From Flavobacteriaceae bacterium UBA4022 (GTDB taxonomy: Bacteria > Bacteroidota > Bacteroidia > Flavobacteriales > Flavobacteriaceae), in the NCBI GenBank assembly GCA_002384055.1, contig DGAU01000008.1:1-17247 (forward strand): DNA of 17,247 nt, given 5' to 3'. Below, piece after piece: positions 7,153 through 15,214 of the stretch (its first letter is position 1; each line of letters begins with the position of its first letter). The notes under the pieces were generated by a model. The model did no database searches, was not told the origin of the DNA, and worked only from the letters and a program-made list of their open reading frames with translations. A program made the position numbers and the translations under genes.

Positions 7153-8079
7153 ATGAAAGTTACTATTGTTGGTGCCGGAGCAGTCGGTGCGAGTTGTGCA
7201 GAATACATCGCGATTAAGAACTTTGCTAGTGAAGTCGTGTTACTGGATATAAAAGAAGGATTTGCCGAAGGTAAAGCAATGGACCTGATGCAAACCGCTA
7301 CGCTCAACGGTTTTGATACTAAAATTACTGGCGTGACCAACGATTATTCCCAAACAGCAGGGAGTCATATTTGTGTCATTACTTCGGGGATACCGCGAAA
7401 GCCGGGAATGACCCGCGAAGAATTGATCGGAATCAATGCAGGTATTGTCCAAAACGTTGCTCAGAGCCTTCTGAACCACTCTCCTGACATGATTTTGGTG
7501 GTGGTGAGTAACCCGATGGATACCATGACCTATTTGGCACACAAAGTGACAGGATTACCCAAGCACCGCATTATCGGTATGGGTGGCGCTCTAGACAGCG
7601 CCCGTTTTAAGTACCGTTTGGCGGAGGCCCTCGGTGCTCCAGCCAGCGATGTAGCCGGTATGGTGATCGGCGGACATAGCGATACTGGAATGGTCCCATT
7701 GACCCGCTTGGCCAGTAACAATAGCGTTCCTGTTTCGGCCTTTTTAAGTAATGAAGAACTCGAGAAGGTCAAAGAAGCAACGAAAGTGGGCGGAGCGACC
7801 TTAACTAAATTATTAGGGACTTCAGCTTGGTATGCGCCAGGCGCAGCGGTCTCGGCGTTGGTTCAATCCATTGCTTGTGATCAGAAAAAAATGATTCCGT
7901 GCTCCGTTTTGCTGGAAGGAGAATATGGCCTCAGTGATTTGTGTTTGGGTGTACCCGTTATCCTAGGAAAAAATGGGATAGAATCGATCATTACAATAGA
8001 CTTGAGTTCAGAAGAAATGGATCACTTGAAGCAAAGTGCTGAAGGTGTGCGAAAAACCAATGAACTTTTGTCGGTCTAA
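7153..8079 (+). CDS. mdh: Malate dehydrogenase (LDH-like type)
   Basis: This enzyme oxidises malate to oxaloacetate with NAD+ in the TCA cycle. At 308 residues it belongs to the lactate-dehydrogenase-like MDH group. The Rossmann motif GAGAVG lies at 7-12, and D32 at the end of the second strand indicates NAD rather than NADP preference. The active-site loop GIPRKPGMTR has substrate-binding R82 and R88; an arginine at the R82 position is the malate (rather than lactate) signature. The relay pair is D148 (in GGALDSARF, with R151) and H175 (in GGHSDTGMVP). The ATG at 7153 is the only sensible start, leading directly into the first strand. A strong terminator lies just downstream. Co-transcription with gyrB is possible, since no good promoter is visible in the 69-base gap. 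Confidence 0.96.
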   Translation: MKVTIVGAGAVGASCAEYIAIKNFASEVVLLDIKEGFAEGKAMDLMQTATLNGFDTKITGVTNDYSQTAGSHICVITSGIPRKPGMTREELIGINAGIVQNVAQSLLNHSPDMILVVVSNPMDTMTYLAHKVTGLPKHRIIGMGGALDSARFKYRLAEALGAPASDVAGMVIGGHSDTGMVPLTRLASNNSVPVSAFLSNEELEKVKEATKVGGATLTKLLGTSAWYAPGAAVSALVQSIACDQKKMIPCSVLLEGEYGLSDLCLGVPVILGKNGIESIITIDLSSEEMDHLKQSAEGVRKTNELLSV

Positions 8080-8100
8080 GGCCGTTAATAAATAACCCAT

Positions 8101-8125
8101 AAGGTCGCTTGATGCGGCCTTTTTT
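8101..8125 (+). terminator. Rho-independent terminator after mdh
   Basis: An eight-pair stem AAGGTCGC/GCGGCCTT (one T-G wobble) with loop TTGAT runs straight into a T-run. It isolates mdh from secDF, whose promoter starts about 25 bases further on. Confidence 0.88.
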
Positions 8126-8148
8126 GTCTTTTTTTCAAAGGAAAATAA

Positions 8149-8179
8149 TTGTCATTTCCTTTTTGAAAAACTATATTTG
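8149..8179 (+). promoter_or_regulatory. Bacteroidetes-type promoter of secDF
   Basis: TTG at 8149-8151 and TATATTTG at 8172-8179 are 20 bases apart, matching the -33/-7 consensus. Predicted transcription starts near 8185, a leader of about 26 bases to ATG 8211. Its position downstream of the mdh terminator shows that secDF is a separate unit and argues against any start codon upstream of 8180. Confidence 0.8.
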
Positions 8180-8210
8180 CTCGTTTTTAAATACTCTAAA
8201 TACACATAGA

Positions 8211-11204
8211 ATGCAAAACAAAGGACTCATTACCGTATTTGCAATACTTTTTGGCTTGGTCAGTTTGTACCAATTGTCATTTACATATGTTGCCAATCAA
8301 GTCGAAGATGCAGCTCAGGCTTATGCCAATGATCGTTATGACGCAACACAGTCATCCGAACGTCAAGCTGCTGCAGCACAGTATATAGACTCTGTCGCAA
8401 CAGAGCCTGAATTCTTAGGTATTGATTATGCGACGGCCAAGGACAAGGTGCTCAACAAAGGACTTGATCTTAAGGGCGGAATCAATGTTATTTTACAAGT
8501 CTCCGTAAAGGATATCTTAGCCGGTTTGGCTAACAATACCAAGGATCCTGCATTTAATCAGGCCTTAGCCGAAGCTGATGAGTTACAGAAACGTTCACAG
8601 GACACCTACCTAGAGTCTTTTTACGAAGCATTCGAGGCTTTGCCGGGCGAGAACAGCTTGGCATCTCCTGATATATTTTTCAACAAAGGTCTAGAAGACC
8701 AAGTGCAAAGCGGCATGACCAATGATGAGGTTCAAGTTGTGATCGCTCGTAAAGTTGATGAGTCCATTGCTTCAGCATTTGAAGTACTGAGAAAGCGTAT
8801 CGATAAATTTGGGGTTACGCAACCAAACCTTCAGCGTTTAGGGACTTCAGGAAGAATTCTTGTGGAGCTTCCCGGAGCAAAAGACGTCGAGCGTGTTAAG
8901 AAACTTCTTCAAAGTACCGCCCAACTTGAGTTTTGGGAAGTAGAAAAAGAAGAAAATATCACCTCATTTTTATTGGCTGCAGACGCCAAGTTAAAAGAAT
9001 TATTGGCTAGTGAAGCTCCAGCCACCGAATCTGAAGAATCACAAGCGACTGAAGGATCGGAAGATTTGAGTGACCTCCTAGGGGGTGAAGATGTGGCTTC
9101 AGAAAATGATCCTTCGACGGAGCAACCCTTGATTGGTCGTATCCTACCTGTGCGTGCGAGTAATCCTGGATTAGCTTCTTTTAGCCTTAAAGATACAGCA
9201 GTGATTAATGGCTATTTACGCATGCCACAGGTTCGTGCCTTACTTAGCGGTGAGCAACGCTACACCAAATTTGTTTGGAGTATCCCAGAATTTAATGAAA
9301 GCGTTAGCGAAGAGATCACAAGCCTCTATGCCCTTAAAGGAAATCGTGAAGACACTCCAGAGCTTAGTGGTGGTGTTATTGTTGATGCACAGCAATCTTA
9401 CACTCAAGCAGGTCGTGTTGCGGTTACCATGCAGATGAATGGTGTTGGGGCTAAGATTTGGGAGAGCATGACGGAATACGCTTACAGCACACAATCTCAA
9501 ATTGCGGTTGTTTTGGATGATATTGTTTATTCAGCACCAGGGGTAAGCTCTGGTAAAATTTCAGGCGGCCGTAGTGAGATTACAGGAGACTTTACAATTC
9601 CAGAAGCACAAGATTTATCCAATGTATTGCGCGCGGGTAAATTACCGGCCTCTGCGGATATTATTCAAGCAGAAGTGGTGGGGCCGACCTTAGGTCAAGA
9701 GGCCATCGATAGTGGGGTCTTATCTTTCATTATCGCTTTGAGCATTGTGCTCCTATGGATGATATTGTATTACGGAAAGGCTGGTATTTTTGCCAACGTA
9801 GCCTTGGTGGTCAACATCTTATTCATCTTTGGTATTTTAGCCGGATTGGGCGCGGTATTGACTTTACCTGGAATTGCAGGTATTGTATTGACCATTGGTA
9901 TGTCTGTCGATGCGAACGTACTTATATTTGAGCGTATACGAGAGGAATTAGCCAAAGGGAAATCCCAGCGGGATTCCATCAATGACGGGTTCAGCAATGC
10001 CTTGTCTTCTATCTTAGATGCGAACATCACTACAGGACTTACAGGACTCATATTATTAGTCTTCGGGACAGGGCCTATCCAAGGATTCGCCACCACCTTG
10101 CTCATTGGTATTTGTACCTCTTTATTTACAGCGATTTTTGTGACGCGTCTCTTTATAGATAAGTATACAGTCAACGGTAAATCTTTGACTTGTTCAACAT
10201 CTTTAACCAAGAATTTATTCAAGAACGTGGCCATTGGTTTCCTTTCAAAACGCAAAATGGCATATGTCTTCTCAGGGGTTCTTTTGGTAGTAAGTATTGG
10301 TTCGTTATTGACCAATGGACTTAACCAAGGTATTGACTTTGTTGGAGGACGGACCTACACGGTGCGTTTTGATCGTGATGTGAATGCATTAGAGGTTCAG
10401 AATGATCTTATTGCTGTTTTCGAAAGCGCCGAAGCAAAAACGTATGGCGGGAATAATCAATTAAAGATTTCAACCAAATATAAAGTTGATGAAACAGGAG
10501 CTGATGTCGATGTTGAAATCGAGCAAATGCTTTTCAGCGCCCTTGGAAATCACTTGCCAGAGGGCATGGATTATGAAGGTTTTATTACCGACGATGACAA
10601 CAAAATTGCAGGACGTATGGAATATTACAAAGTGAGTCCTACCATTGCTGATGACATCAAGTCTTCATCGTTTTGGGCTGTATTAGGTTCACTCGTTGTG
10701 GTGTTTTTATATATCTTGTTGCGATTCAGAAGATGGCAATTCAGTCTGGGTGCTGTTGCGGCAGTGTTCCATGATGTCTTGATCGTGCTAGGGGTGTTCT
10801 CATTGACCTACCGTTTCATGCCTTTTAACATGGAGATTGATCAAGCGTTTATTGCGGCAATCCTTACCGTGATCGGATATTCATTAAATGATACCGTGGT
10901 TGTTTTTGATAGAATTCGTGAGTTTTTCAACGAGCATAGTTCTTGGAAGATGAATACCGTCATTGACTCGGCACTCAATAGTACTTTGAGCCGTACTTTA
11001 AATACGTCATTAACGACCTTGATCGTGTTACTCACCATATTCATGCTAGGGGCAGAATCCATTCGTGGATTGATCTTCGCCTTGATGGTTGGTGTAATTG
11101 TTGGTACGTATTCTTCATTGTTTATAGCAACTCCTGTGTTCTTTGATACGGTCAAGAAACGCGGAATTGATTTAGCCGACAAAAAAGAAGAAGAAGAGCA
11201 ATAA
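8211..11204 (+). CDS. secDF: Fused protein translocase subunit SecDF
   Basis: SecDF is an RND-type partner of SecYEG that uses the proton gradient to pull exported proteins out on the periplasmic side. The SecD half begins with one N-terminal helix and GLDLKGG (84-90). A large periplasmic region follows, then VVGPTLGQ and a helix bundle with D567 in SVDANVLIFERIREE. The SecF half starts near residue 680 with a helix and GIDFVGG, and has D894 in YSLNDTVVVFDRIREF; these Asp residues are the proton-relay positions. A low-complexity acidic stretch lies at about 266-305 in the periplasmic domain. I start at ATG 8211 (997 aa): a longer frame back to a TTG at 8109 would begin inside the mdh terminator and span the promoter. 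The C terminus is Lys/Glu-rich. Confidence 0.97.
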   Translation: MQNKGLITVFAILFGLVSLYQLSFTYVANQVEDAAQAYANDRYDATQSSERQAAAAQYIDSVATEPEFLGIDYATAKDKVLNKGLDLKGGINVILQVSVKDILAGLANNTKDPAFNQALAEADELQKRSQDTYLESFYEAFEALPGENSLASPDIFFNKGLEDQVQSGMTNDEVQVVIARKVDESIASAFEVLRKRIDKFGVTQPNLQRLGTSGRILVELPGAKDVERVKKLLQSTAQLEFWEVEKEENITSFLLAADAKLKELLASEAPATESEESQATEGSEDLSDLLGGEDVASENDPSTEQPLIGRILPVRASNPGLASFSLKDTAVINGYLRMPQVRALLSGEQRYTKFVWSIPEFNESVSEEITSLYALKGNREDTPELSGGVIVDAQQSYTQAGRVAVTMQMNGVGAKIWESMTEYAYSTQSQIAVVLDDIVYSAPGVSSGKISGGRSEITGDFTIPEAQDLSNVLRAGKLPASADIIQAEVVGPTLGQEAIDSGVLSFIIALSIVLLWMILYYGKAGIFANVALVVNILFIFGILAGLGAVLTLPGIAGIVLTIGMSVDANVLIFERIREELAKGKSQRDSINDGFSNALSSILDANITTGLTGLILLVFGTGPIQGFATTLLIGICTSLFTAIFVTRLFIDKYTVNGKSLTCSTSLTKNLFKNVAIGFLSKRKMAYVFSGVLLVVSIGSLLTNGLNQGIDFVGGRTYTVRFDRDVNALEVQNDLIAVFESAEAKTYGGNNQLKISTKYKVDETGADVDVEIEQMLFSALGNHLPEGMDYEGFITDDDNKIAGRMEYYKVSPTIADDIKSSSFWAVLGSLVVVFLYILLRFRRWQFSLGAVAAVFHDVLIVLGVFSLTYRFMPFNMEIDQAFIAAILTVIGYSLNDTVVVFDRIREFFNEHSSWKMNTVIDSALNSTLSRTLNTSLTTLIVLLTIFMLGAESIRGLIFALMVGVIVGTYSSLFIATPVFFDTVKKRGIDLADKKEEEEQ

Positions 11205-11223
11205 AGTAAGCTTATAAGAAATG

Positions 11224-11255
11224 AAAAAGCCCACTCAAATGAGTGGGCTTTTTTT
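11224..11255. terminator. Bidirectional terminator between secDF and the DUF192 gene
   Basis: A near-perfect hairpin, AAAAAGCCCACTCA pairing with TGAGTGGGCTTTTT around an AA loop, has a T-run on the right and an A-run on the left. It can therefore end transcription of secDF rightward and of the lgt/DUF192 run leftward. It sits 19 bases after the secDF stop and 15 bases before the DUF192 stop. Confidence 0.93.
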
Positions 11256-11270
11256 GTCTTGTCAAAAAAG

Positions 11271-11768
11271 TTATTCGATGGGTAGTCGGTTAAATGCCGC
11301 TTGATCTATGGGCAGTAATTTCCATTGCGCCACGAGGCCTGCATTGACCTCAAGAACATATTTGGCAGGCTTGCCTGAGGATAAAGGGGTTTGGTCATAA
11401 GGTTGCGCATCGCGGTGCACGTTGACAATTTTCAGGTCTTCATTTAAAAAGATGAGATCCAAAGGGAATTGTGTATTCTTCATATGGAAACTCAGCGGTG
11501 ATTCTTTTGGGAAAATAAAAAGCATGGCCTGATGATTTTCCATAGAAGCACGATACATGAGACCTGTTTGTGTGGCGTAGTTGTCTTCGGCGATTTCTAT
11601 GTCTAGAGTGACTATAAGGGAGTCGGTTGGAATTCTTGTGAGGGTCAATTCGCCTTCCTTATTGAATTCAATCGAACGGGTCAGGATCTTTTCTTCTTTC
11701 TTGCCGCCACAACTCACTAAGGCAAGTGCGAGACACATTGCTGCAATAGATCTCATGATTTTCTTCAT
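11271..11768 (-). CDS. DUF192 (COG1430) family lipoprotein
   Basis: The 165-residue protein has a lipoprotein signal peptide (K2-K3, hydrophobic core, lipobox L17-V18-S19-C20), then a charged linker GGKKEEK. The DUF192 domain occupies about residues 50-160. It starts from an E-I-A-x-x-x-x-x-x-x-G-L-M-Y-R stretch (GLMYR at 69-73), continues with MLFIFP, then SFHMKNTQFPLDLIFLN and IVNVHRDAQPYD, and closes with YVLEVNAGL. These are the conserved positions of the family, a small beta-rich fold whose biochemical role is not established. ATG 11768 is used; M5 is an in-frame alternative. The gene starts one base after the lgt stop, so it is almost certainly translated from the same mRNA. Its product needs Lgt for lipidation at C20. 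The transcript ends at the shared hairpin. Confidence 0.92.
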   Translation of the reverse strand: MKKIMRSIAAMCLALALVSCGGKKEEKILTRSIEFNKEGELTLTRIPTDSLIVTLDIEIAEDNYATQTGLMYRASMENHQAMLFIFPKESPLSFHMKNTQFPLDLIFLNEDLKIVNVHRDAQPYDQTPLSSGKPAKYVLEVNAGLVAQWKLLPIDQAAFNRLPIE

Positions 11769-11769
11769 A

Positions 11770-12600
11770 TTAAATTACTTTTTTTGGTATACTGCGATAG
11801 ACCAAGTAAATACCTCCAATGATGAAAGGAATACTCAGCCACTGGCCGGTAGTTAGGGTGTTGCCAAACGAGCTTTCGAATCCGCCCTGGCTTTTCTTGA
11901 AGTACTCAACGACAAATCGTATGCTCCACAAGAGGATGAGAAATAAGCCAAAAAGGTAACCTGATTGCTGGCGTTTCTCGGTATTCCAATAGGTCCACCA
12001 GAGTATGATAAAGGTGATGATATAACCGGCGGCTTCGTAAAGTTGAGCCGGGTGCCGCGCAAAATTTTCTCCGTTGTTGGCAAAAATGACCCCGTAGTCA
12101 GTTCCCGTTGCGTGGCCTACAATTTCTGAATTCATGAAATTGCCAAAGCGCACCAATACGGCGCCAAGAGCTACCGGGATCACAATGCGGTCAAACAGCC
12201 ACAAGAGGCTCTGGTTGAGCACATTTTTTTGATAGAGATACATCGATATGATGATACCGATGGCAGCGCCGTGACTGGCGAGCCCTCGAAATCCTGTAAA
12301 GGCGAATCCCCCCGTAAACTTAAAGGGCAAAAAGACAGAGAAAAAGTCTTCTTTGAACAGCTCGGGCTGATAAAAAACCACATGACCCAAACGGGCCCCG
12401 ATAAGGATTGCCAAGACCATATAGACAAACAGACTGTCTAATTTTTCAATAGCGATTTTTTCCCGGTTGAAAATGCGCTTCATGATGTACCATCCGAGTG
12501 TAAAAGCCATGACAAACATAAGACTGTAGTACTGAATGGTGTAAAAACCAAGATTAAGCCCTTCAGAAGGAGCCCAAGTGACAGAGAGGAATGTTAGCAT
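11770..12600 (-). CDS. lgt: Prolipoprotein diacylglyceryl transferase Lgt
   Basis: Lgt transfers diacylglycerol from phosphatidylglycerol to the lipobox Cys of prolipoproteins, the first step of lipoprotein maturation, in the inner membrane. With ATG 12600 it has 276 residues and about seven helices. Family motifs are IGARLGHV (67-74), FRGLASHGAA with H110, and RFGNFMNSE (R151 to E159) followed by G162, the Lgt signature. RHPAQLYEA and a late RFVVEYFK helix complete the set. All expected catalytic or lipid-binding residues (the His, the Arg, the Asn pair) are present. A longer frame reaches ATG 12642, but a TAnnTTTG-like box (12616-12623) lies inside that extension, and homologues begin near the MLTFLSVTW segment. 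It lies 56 bases after yidD and one base before the DUF192 lipoprotein gene. Confidence 0.96.
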   Translation of the reverse strand: MLTFLSVTWAPSEGLNLGFYTIQYYSLMFVMAFTLGWYIMKRIFNREKIAIEKLDSLFVYMVLAILIGARLGHVVFYQPELFKEDFFSVFLPFKFTGGFAFTGFRGLASHGAAIGIIISMYLYQKNVLNQSLLWLFDRIVIPVALGAVLVRFGNFMNSEIVGHATGTDYGVIFANNGENFARHPAQLYEAAGYIITFIILWWTYWNTEKRQQSGYLFGLFLILLWSIRFVVEYFKKSQGGFESSFGNTLTTGQWLSIPFIIGGIYLVYRSIPKKVI

Positions 12601-12615
12601 GATTGAATTTTGAGG

Positions 12616-12623
12616 TAAATATA
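12616..12623 (-). promoter_or_regulatory. Possible -7 box of an internal promoter for lgt
   Basis: The minus strand reads TATATTTA, one mismatch (last base) from TAnnTTTG. It lies 15 bases upstream of the chosen lgt start, in the 56-base gap after yidD. It may give lgt and DUF192 transcription independent of the upstream genes. No clear -33 element was identified. Confidence 0.3.
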
Positions 12624-12656
12624 AAAAACTCCAAGGGTTCACCTGAGCGATACCGA

Positions 12657-12890
12657 TTATTTTTTGTTTTTCTCAGGAACCGGGTCGTGTCCGCTGCCGC
12701 CCCAGGGGTGACAGTGTGCAATGCGTTTGATGGCCAGCCATCCACCGCAAAATAATCCATGGGTTATTAAGGCCTGCTGAGCATAATGTGAACAGGTCGG
12801 GGAGAAGCGACAGGTTGACGGGGTTAGTGGTGAAATGACATATTGATAGACCTTAATGAGCCCTAAAAATGGCCAAATCAACCATTTCAC
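12657..12890 (-). CDS. yidD: Membrane protein insertion efficiency factor YidD
   Basis: YidD is a small membrane-associated protein that assists YidC/SecYEG-dependent insertion of inner-membrane proteins. The 77 residues contain the complete family pattern. It comprises an amphipathic N-terminal helix (about 3-20), ISPLTPSTCRFSPTCSHYA with C27 and C33, a helix with HG and a GGWLAIKRI stretch, then CHPWGGSGHDPVP. The start is GTG 12890; it overlaps the cysS stop as GTGA, and no in-frame ATG is available before the motif. This overlap implies translational coupling to cysS. The next gene, lgt, follows after 56 bases. Its more usual neighbours (rnpA, yidC) are absent here. Confidence 0.95.
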   Translation of the reverse strand: MKWLIWPFLGLIKVYQYVISPLTPSTCRFSPTCSHYAQQALITHGLFCGGWLAIKRIAHCHPWGGSGHDPVPEKNKK

Positions 12891-14377
12891 GAATTTGGAT
12901 TTTTGAGTGAAAAGCTAGTGCCGTCTTTGCCATCTTTGAGCTGAATACCCGCTTCTAGCAGGCGATCTCTAATGGCATCACTTGTGGCAAAATCTTTATT
13001 ATCCCGTGCTGATTTGCGCAGGTCAATCAACAAATCCATGGCACGCTTCAAGTGATCATGTTTTTGGTTGCTATCTTCTGGAGGGGTCAATCCAAGAACG
13101 TCAAATAGAAACGACTTAAGGGTGCTGCCCAATAAGCCAAGATCTTCTTGGGTCAGTTGGATTGTTCCGTCAGCCAGTGTGTTGATGTATTTAGCGCCTT
13201 CGAATAACTGCGCGATCAAAATCGGGCTATTGAAGTCGTCGTTCATGGCGTCATAACACGATTGGCGCCAAGAAGACACATCAACATCTGAATGGTTTCC
13301 GGGTTCGATATTATCGATAAGGCTTACGGCATCCATCAGGCGGTAAAAACCTTTTTCGCTCGCGACTAAGGCATCGTTTGAAAAGTCTAAAATGCTGCGG
13401 TAATGGGCCTGATACATAAAAAACTTCGCGACAGCTGGACTGATGGCCTGAGTCATCAAATTGTTGTCACCAGAAAAGAGTTCTCCGGGCAGGATATGAT
13501 TTCCTGTAGATTTCGCCATTTTTTTACCGTTAAGGGTAAGCATATTGGCGTGCATCCAAAACTGCACAGGACTGATTTTGTTGCAGGCTTCGGCCTGGGC
13601 TATTTCACATTCGTGGTGCGGAAATTTGAGGTCCATTCCACCACCGTGAATATCAAACTGCGTCCCAAGGTATTTAGTACTCATGGCCGTACACTCGAGA
13701 TGCCAACCGGGGAAGCCATCACTCCAAGGGGATGGCCAACGCATGATGTGCTTAGGTTCTGCCTTTTTCCAGAGGGCAAAATCTTGAGGATTTTTTTTCT
13801 CGCTTTGGGCCGCAAGTTCTCGTGTATTGGCAATCATGTCCTCGAGTTTACGTCCACTGAGCTTACCGTAAGTTTGGTCTTGGTTAAAGCGAACCACATC
13901 AAAGTAAACGGAGCCATTGGTGATGTAAGCATAACCGGCATCAAGAATTTGATGTATAAGCTCTATTTGTTCTATAATATGCCCAGTAGCAGTGGGTTCA
14001 ATGCTCGGAGGTAGGGCATTAAATTGGGCCATAACCTGGTGAAAATCGACCGTATAACGTTGCACAACCTCCATAGGTTCAATGGACTCTAGCCGGGCTT
14101 TTTTGGCGATACGGTCCTCGCCAGAATCAGTATCATTTTCTAAGTGTCCTGCATCGGTAATGTTCCGCACATAGCGGACCTTATAACCTAAATGTTGGAG
14201 GTAGCGATAAACCAAATCAAACGATAAAAATGTGCGGCAATTCCCTAAGTGCACATGGTTATAAACCGTTGGGCCACAAACATACATACCCACGAAACCT
14301 TCGGTCAAAGGAGTGAAGACCTCCTTTTGTTTGGTTAATGAGTTGTATAATTGAAGATATTTTGCTTCTGGTCGCAT
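12887..14377 (-). CDS. cysS: Cysteinyl-tRNA synthetase
   Basis: CysRS charges tRNA-Cys with cysteine. The 496 residues show a class I synthetase. MYVCGPTVY holds zinc ligand C34, and the HIGH-type motif is HVHLGN (41-46). The second ligand is C229 in HLECTAMS, and HHECE supplies H254 and E258, reproducing the spacing of the known E. coli zinc site. The KMSKS-type loop is KMAKS (286-290) followed by TGN. The C-terminal DALR and anticodon-binding region is complete. The start at ATG 14377 gives a normal N terminus (YLQLYNSLTKQKEVF). It lies 16 bases downstream of folE and overlaps yidD by four bases, so folE-cysS-yidD look like one transcript. Confidence 0.97.
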   Translation of the reverse strand: MRPEAKYLQLYNSLTKQKEVFTPLTEGFVGMYVCGPTVYNHVHLGNCRTFLSFDLVYRYLQHLGYKVRYVRNITDAGHLENDTDSGEDRIAKKARLESIEPMEVVQRYTVDFHQVMAQFNALPPSIEPTATGHIIEQIELIHQILDAGYAYITNGSVYFDVVRFNQDQTYGKLSGRKLEDMIANTRELAAQSEKKNPQDFALWKKAEPKHIMRWPSPWSDGFPGWHLECTAMSTKYLGTQFDIHGGGMDLKFPHHECEIAQAEACNKISPVQFWMHANMLTLNGKKMAKSTGNHILPGELFSGDNNLMTQAISPAVAKFFMYQAHYRSILDFSNDALVASEKGFYRLMDAVSLIDNIEPGNHSDVDVSSWRQSCYDAMNDDFNSPILIAQLFEGAKYINTLADGTIQLTQEDLGLLGSTLKSFLFDVLGLTPPEDSNQKHDHLKRAMDLLIDLRKSARDNKDFATSDAIRDRLLEAGIQLKDGKDGTSFSLKNPNS

Positions 14378-14393
14378 AGTCCTTCAGTCAAGT

Positions 14394-15071
14394 TTAGAAT
14401 GATGTCGGCAATTTTATATATTCAAGAAATTCTTGTTTGGTATTATTTTCTTTGAACCGACCGCCAAATTCGCTGGTAACGGTACTGCTGTCAATGTCTC
14501 GAATTCCTCGGGAGTTCACGCAGAGGTGCTTAGCATCAATGACGCAAGCGACATCTTGAGTGTTCAAAATATTTTGTAATTCAGCAACGATTTGCATGGT
14601 CAGACGCTCCTGAACTTGGGGCCGTTTCGCAAAATAGTCCACGATACGATTCATCTTGGACAAGCCCACAACGGTACCGTTGGATATATAGGCAATATGT
14701 GCTTTACCCATGATAGGGAGCAAGTGGTGTTCGCAGGTAGAATAAAGGGTGATGTTTTTTTCAACCAACATCTCTCCGTATTTGTATTTGTTGTCAAAGG
14801 TTGACGCTTTTGGTTTTAGATCAGGGTGTAACCCAGAAAAAAGTTCTTTAACAAACATCTTCGCCACGCGTCTGGGGGTGCCTCTGAGGCTGTCATCCGT
14901 CAGATCCATACCGAGTGTTTCCAGGATATGGCGCACGTCATTTTCGATGAGGGCCATTTTTTCTTCGTCACTCTTTTCAAAGGCATCTGCTCTGAGGGGA
15001 GTCTGTGCTGAAGTTCCTATGTGATCTCCTCCAATGTGCTCAGTATCATTTAATTGATTTTGTAATTTCAT
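14394..15071 (-). CDS. folE: GTP cyclohydrolase I FolE
   Basis: FolE converts GTP to 7,8-dihydroneopterin triphosphate plus formate, the first step of tetrahydrofolate synthesis. The same product feeds queuosine precursors. The 225 residues contain the GTP-CH-I signatures: LRGTPRRVAKM (62-72), the STCEHHLLP motif with zinc ligands C113 and H116, and GLSKMNRIVDYFAKRPQVQERLT in the active-site helix region. The HLCVNSRGI motif supplies the third zinc ligand, C184. I start at ATG 15071 (MKLQNQLND). An in-frame ATG at 15116 would put a -7 box inside the coding region and add 15 residues not seen in the family. The first ~40 residues are polar and variable, as usual. It is the first gene of the leftward run. 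Confidence 0.96.
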   Translation of the reverse strand: MKLQNQLNDTEHIGGDHIGTSAQTPLRADAFEKSDEEKMALIENDVRHILETLGMDLTDDSLRGTPRRVAKMFVKELFSGLHPDLKPKASTFDNKYKYGEMLVEKNITLYSTCEHHLLPIMGKAHIAYISNGTVVGLSKMNRIVDYFAKRPQVQERLTMQIVAELQNILNTQDVACVIDAKHLCVNSRGIRDIDSSTVTSEFGGRFKENNTKQEFLEYIKLPTSF

Positions 15072-15105
15072 ATAAGCGTTGTAATGGAATATACCGTTTA
15101 AAAAA

Positions 15106-15113
15106 CAAAGATA
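15106..15113 (-). promoter_or_regulatory. -7 box of the folE promoter
   Basis: The minus strand reads TATCTTTG, an exact TAnnTTTG match, 34 bases before the folE start. The expected -33 position (around 15132-15136) has only a degenerate match. The start of the large secreted-protein gene lies 143 bases from folE on the other side of this divergent region, where I found no equally good rightward box. Confidence 0.6.
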
Positions 15114-15214
15114 CACATAAGGCGATTCTTACGAAAAATTGTGGTCCATTTTAACCCTATTATTTATTAAGGTCTGCTAAAATTTATTTAATTTACGCCA
15201 TCTAAAGAATCTTC

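Noticed and set aside
8109..8210. N-terminal extension of SecDF from a TTG
   Set aside because: The extension begins in the loop of the mdh terminator and includes the secDF promoter; the ATG at 8211 starts directly before the first membrane helix.
9770..10315. 181-codon open frame on the minus strand opposite secDF
   Set aside because: It mirrors the transmembrane region of SecD/SecF; hydrophobic codons read backwards commonly leave open frames. No supporting start region or motif.
12601..12642. N-terminal extension of Lgt to an upstream ATG
   Set aside because: The 14 extra residues do not fit the family start and cover a promoter-like box; ATG 12600 preferred, though the evidence is moderate.
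13403..14014. 203-codon open frame on the plus strand opposite cysS
   Set aside because: It lies wholly within cysS, whose motifs are complete on the other strand. The frame lacks recognisable domains, a promoter box or family features.
15072..15116. N-terminal extension of FolE to ATG 15116
   Set aside because: The extension contains the TATCTTTG box and hydrophobic residues not expected for a cytosolic GTP cyclohydrolase I.
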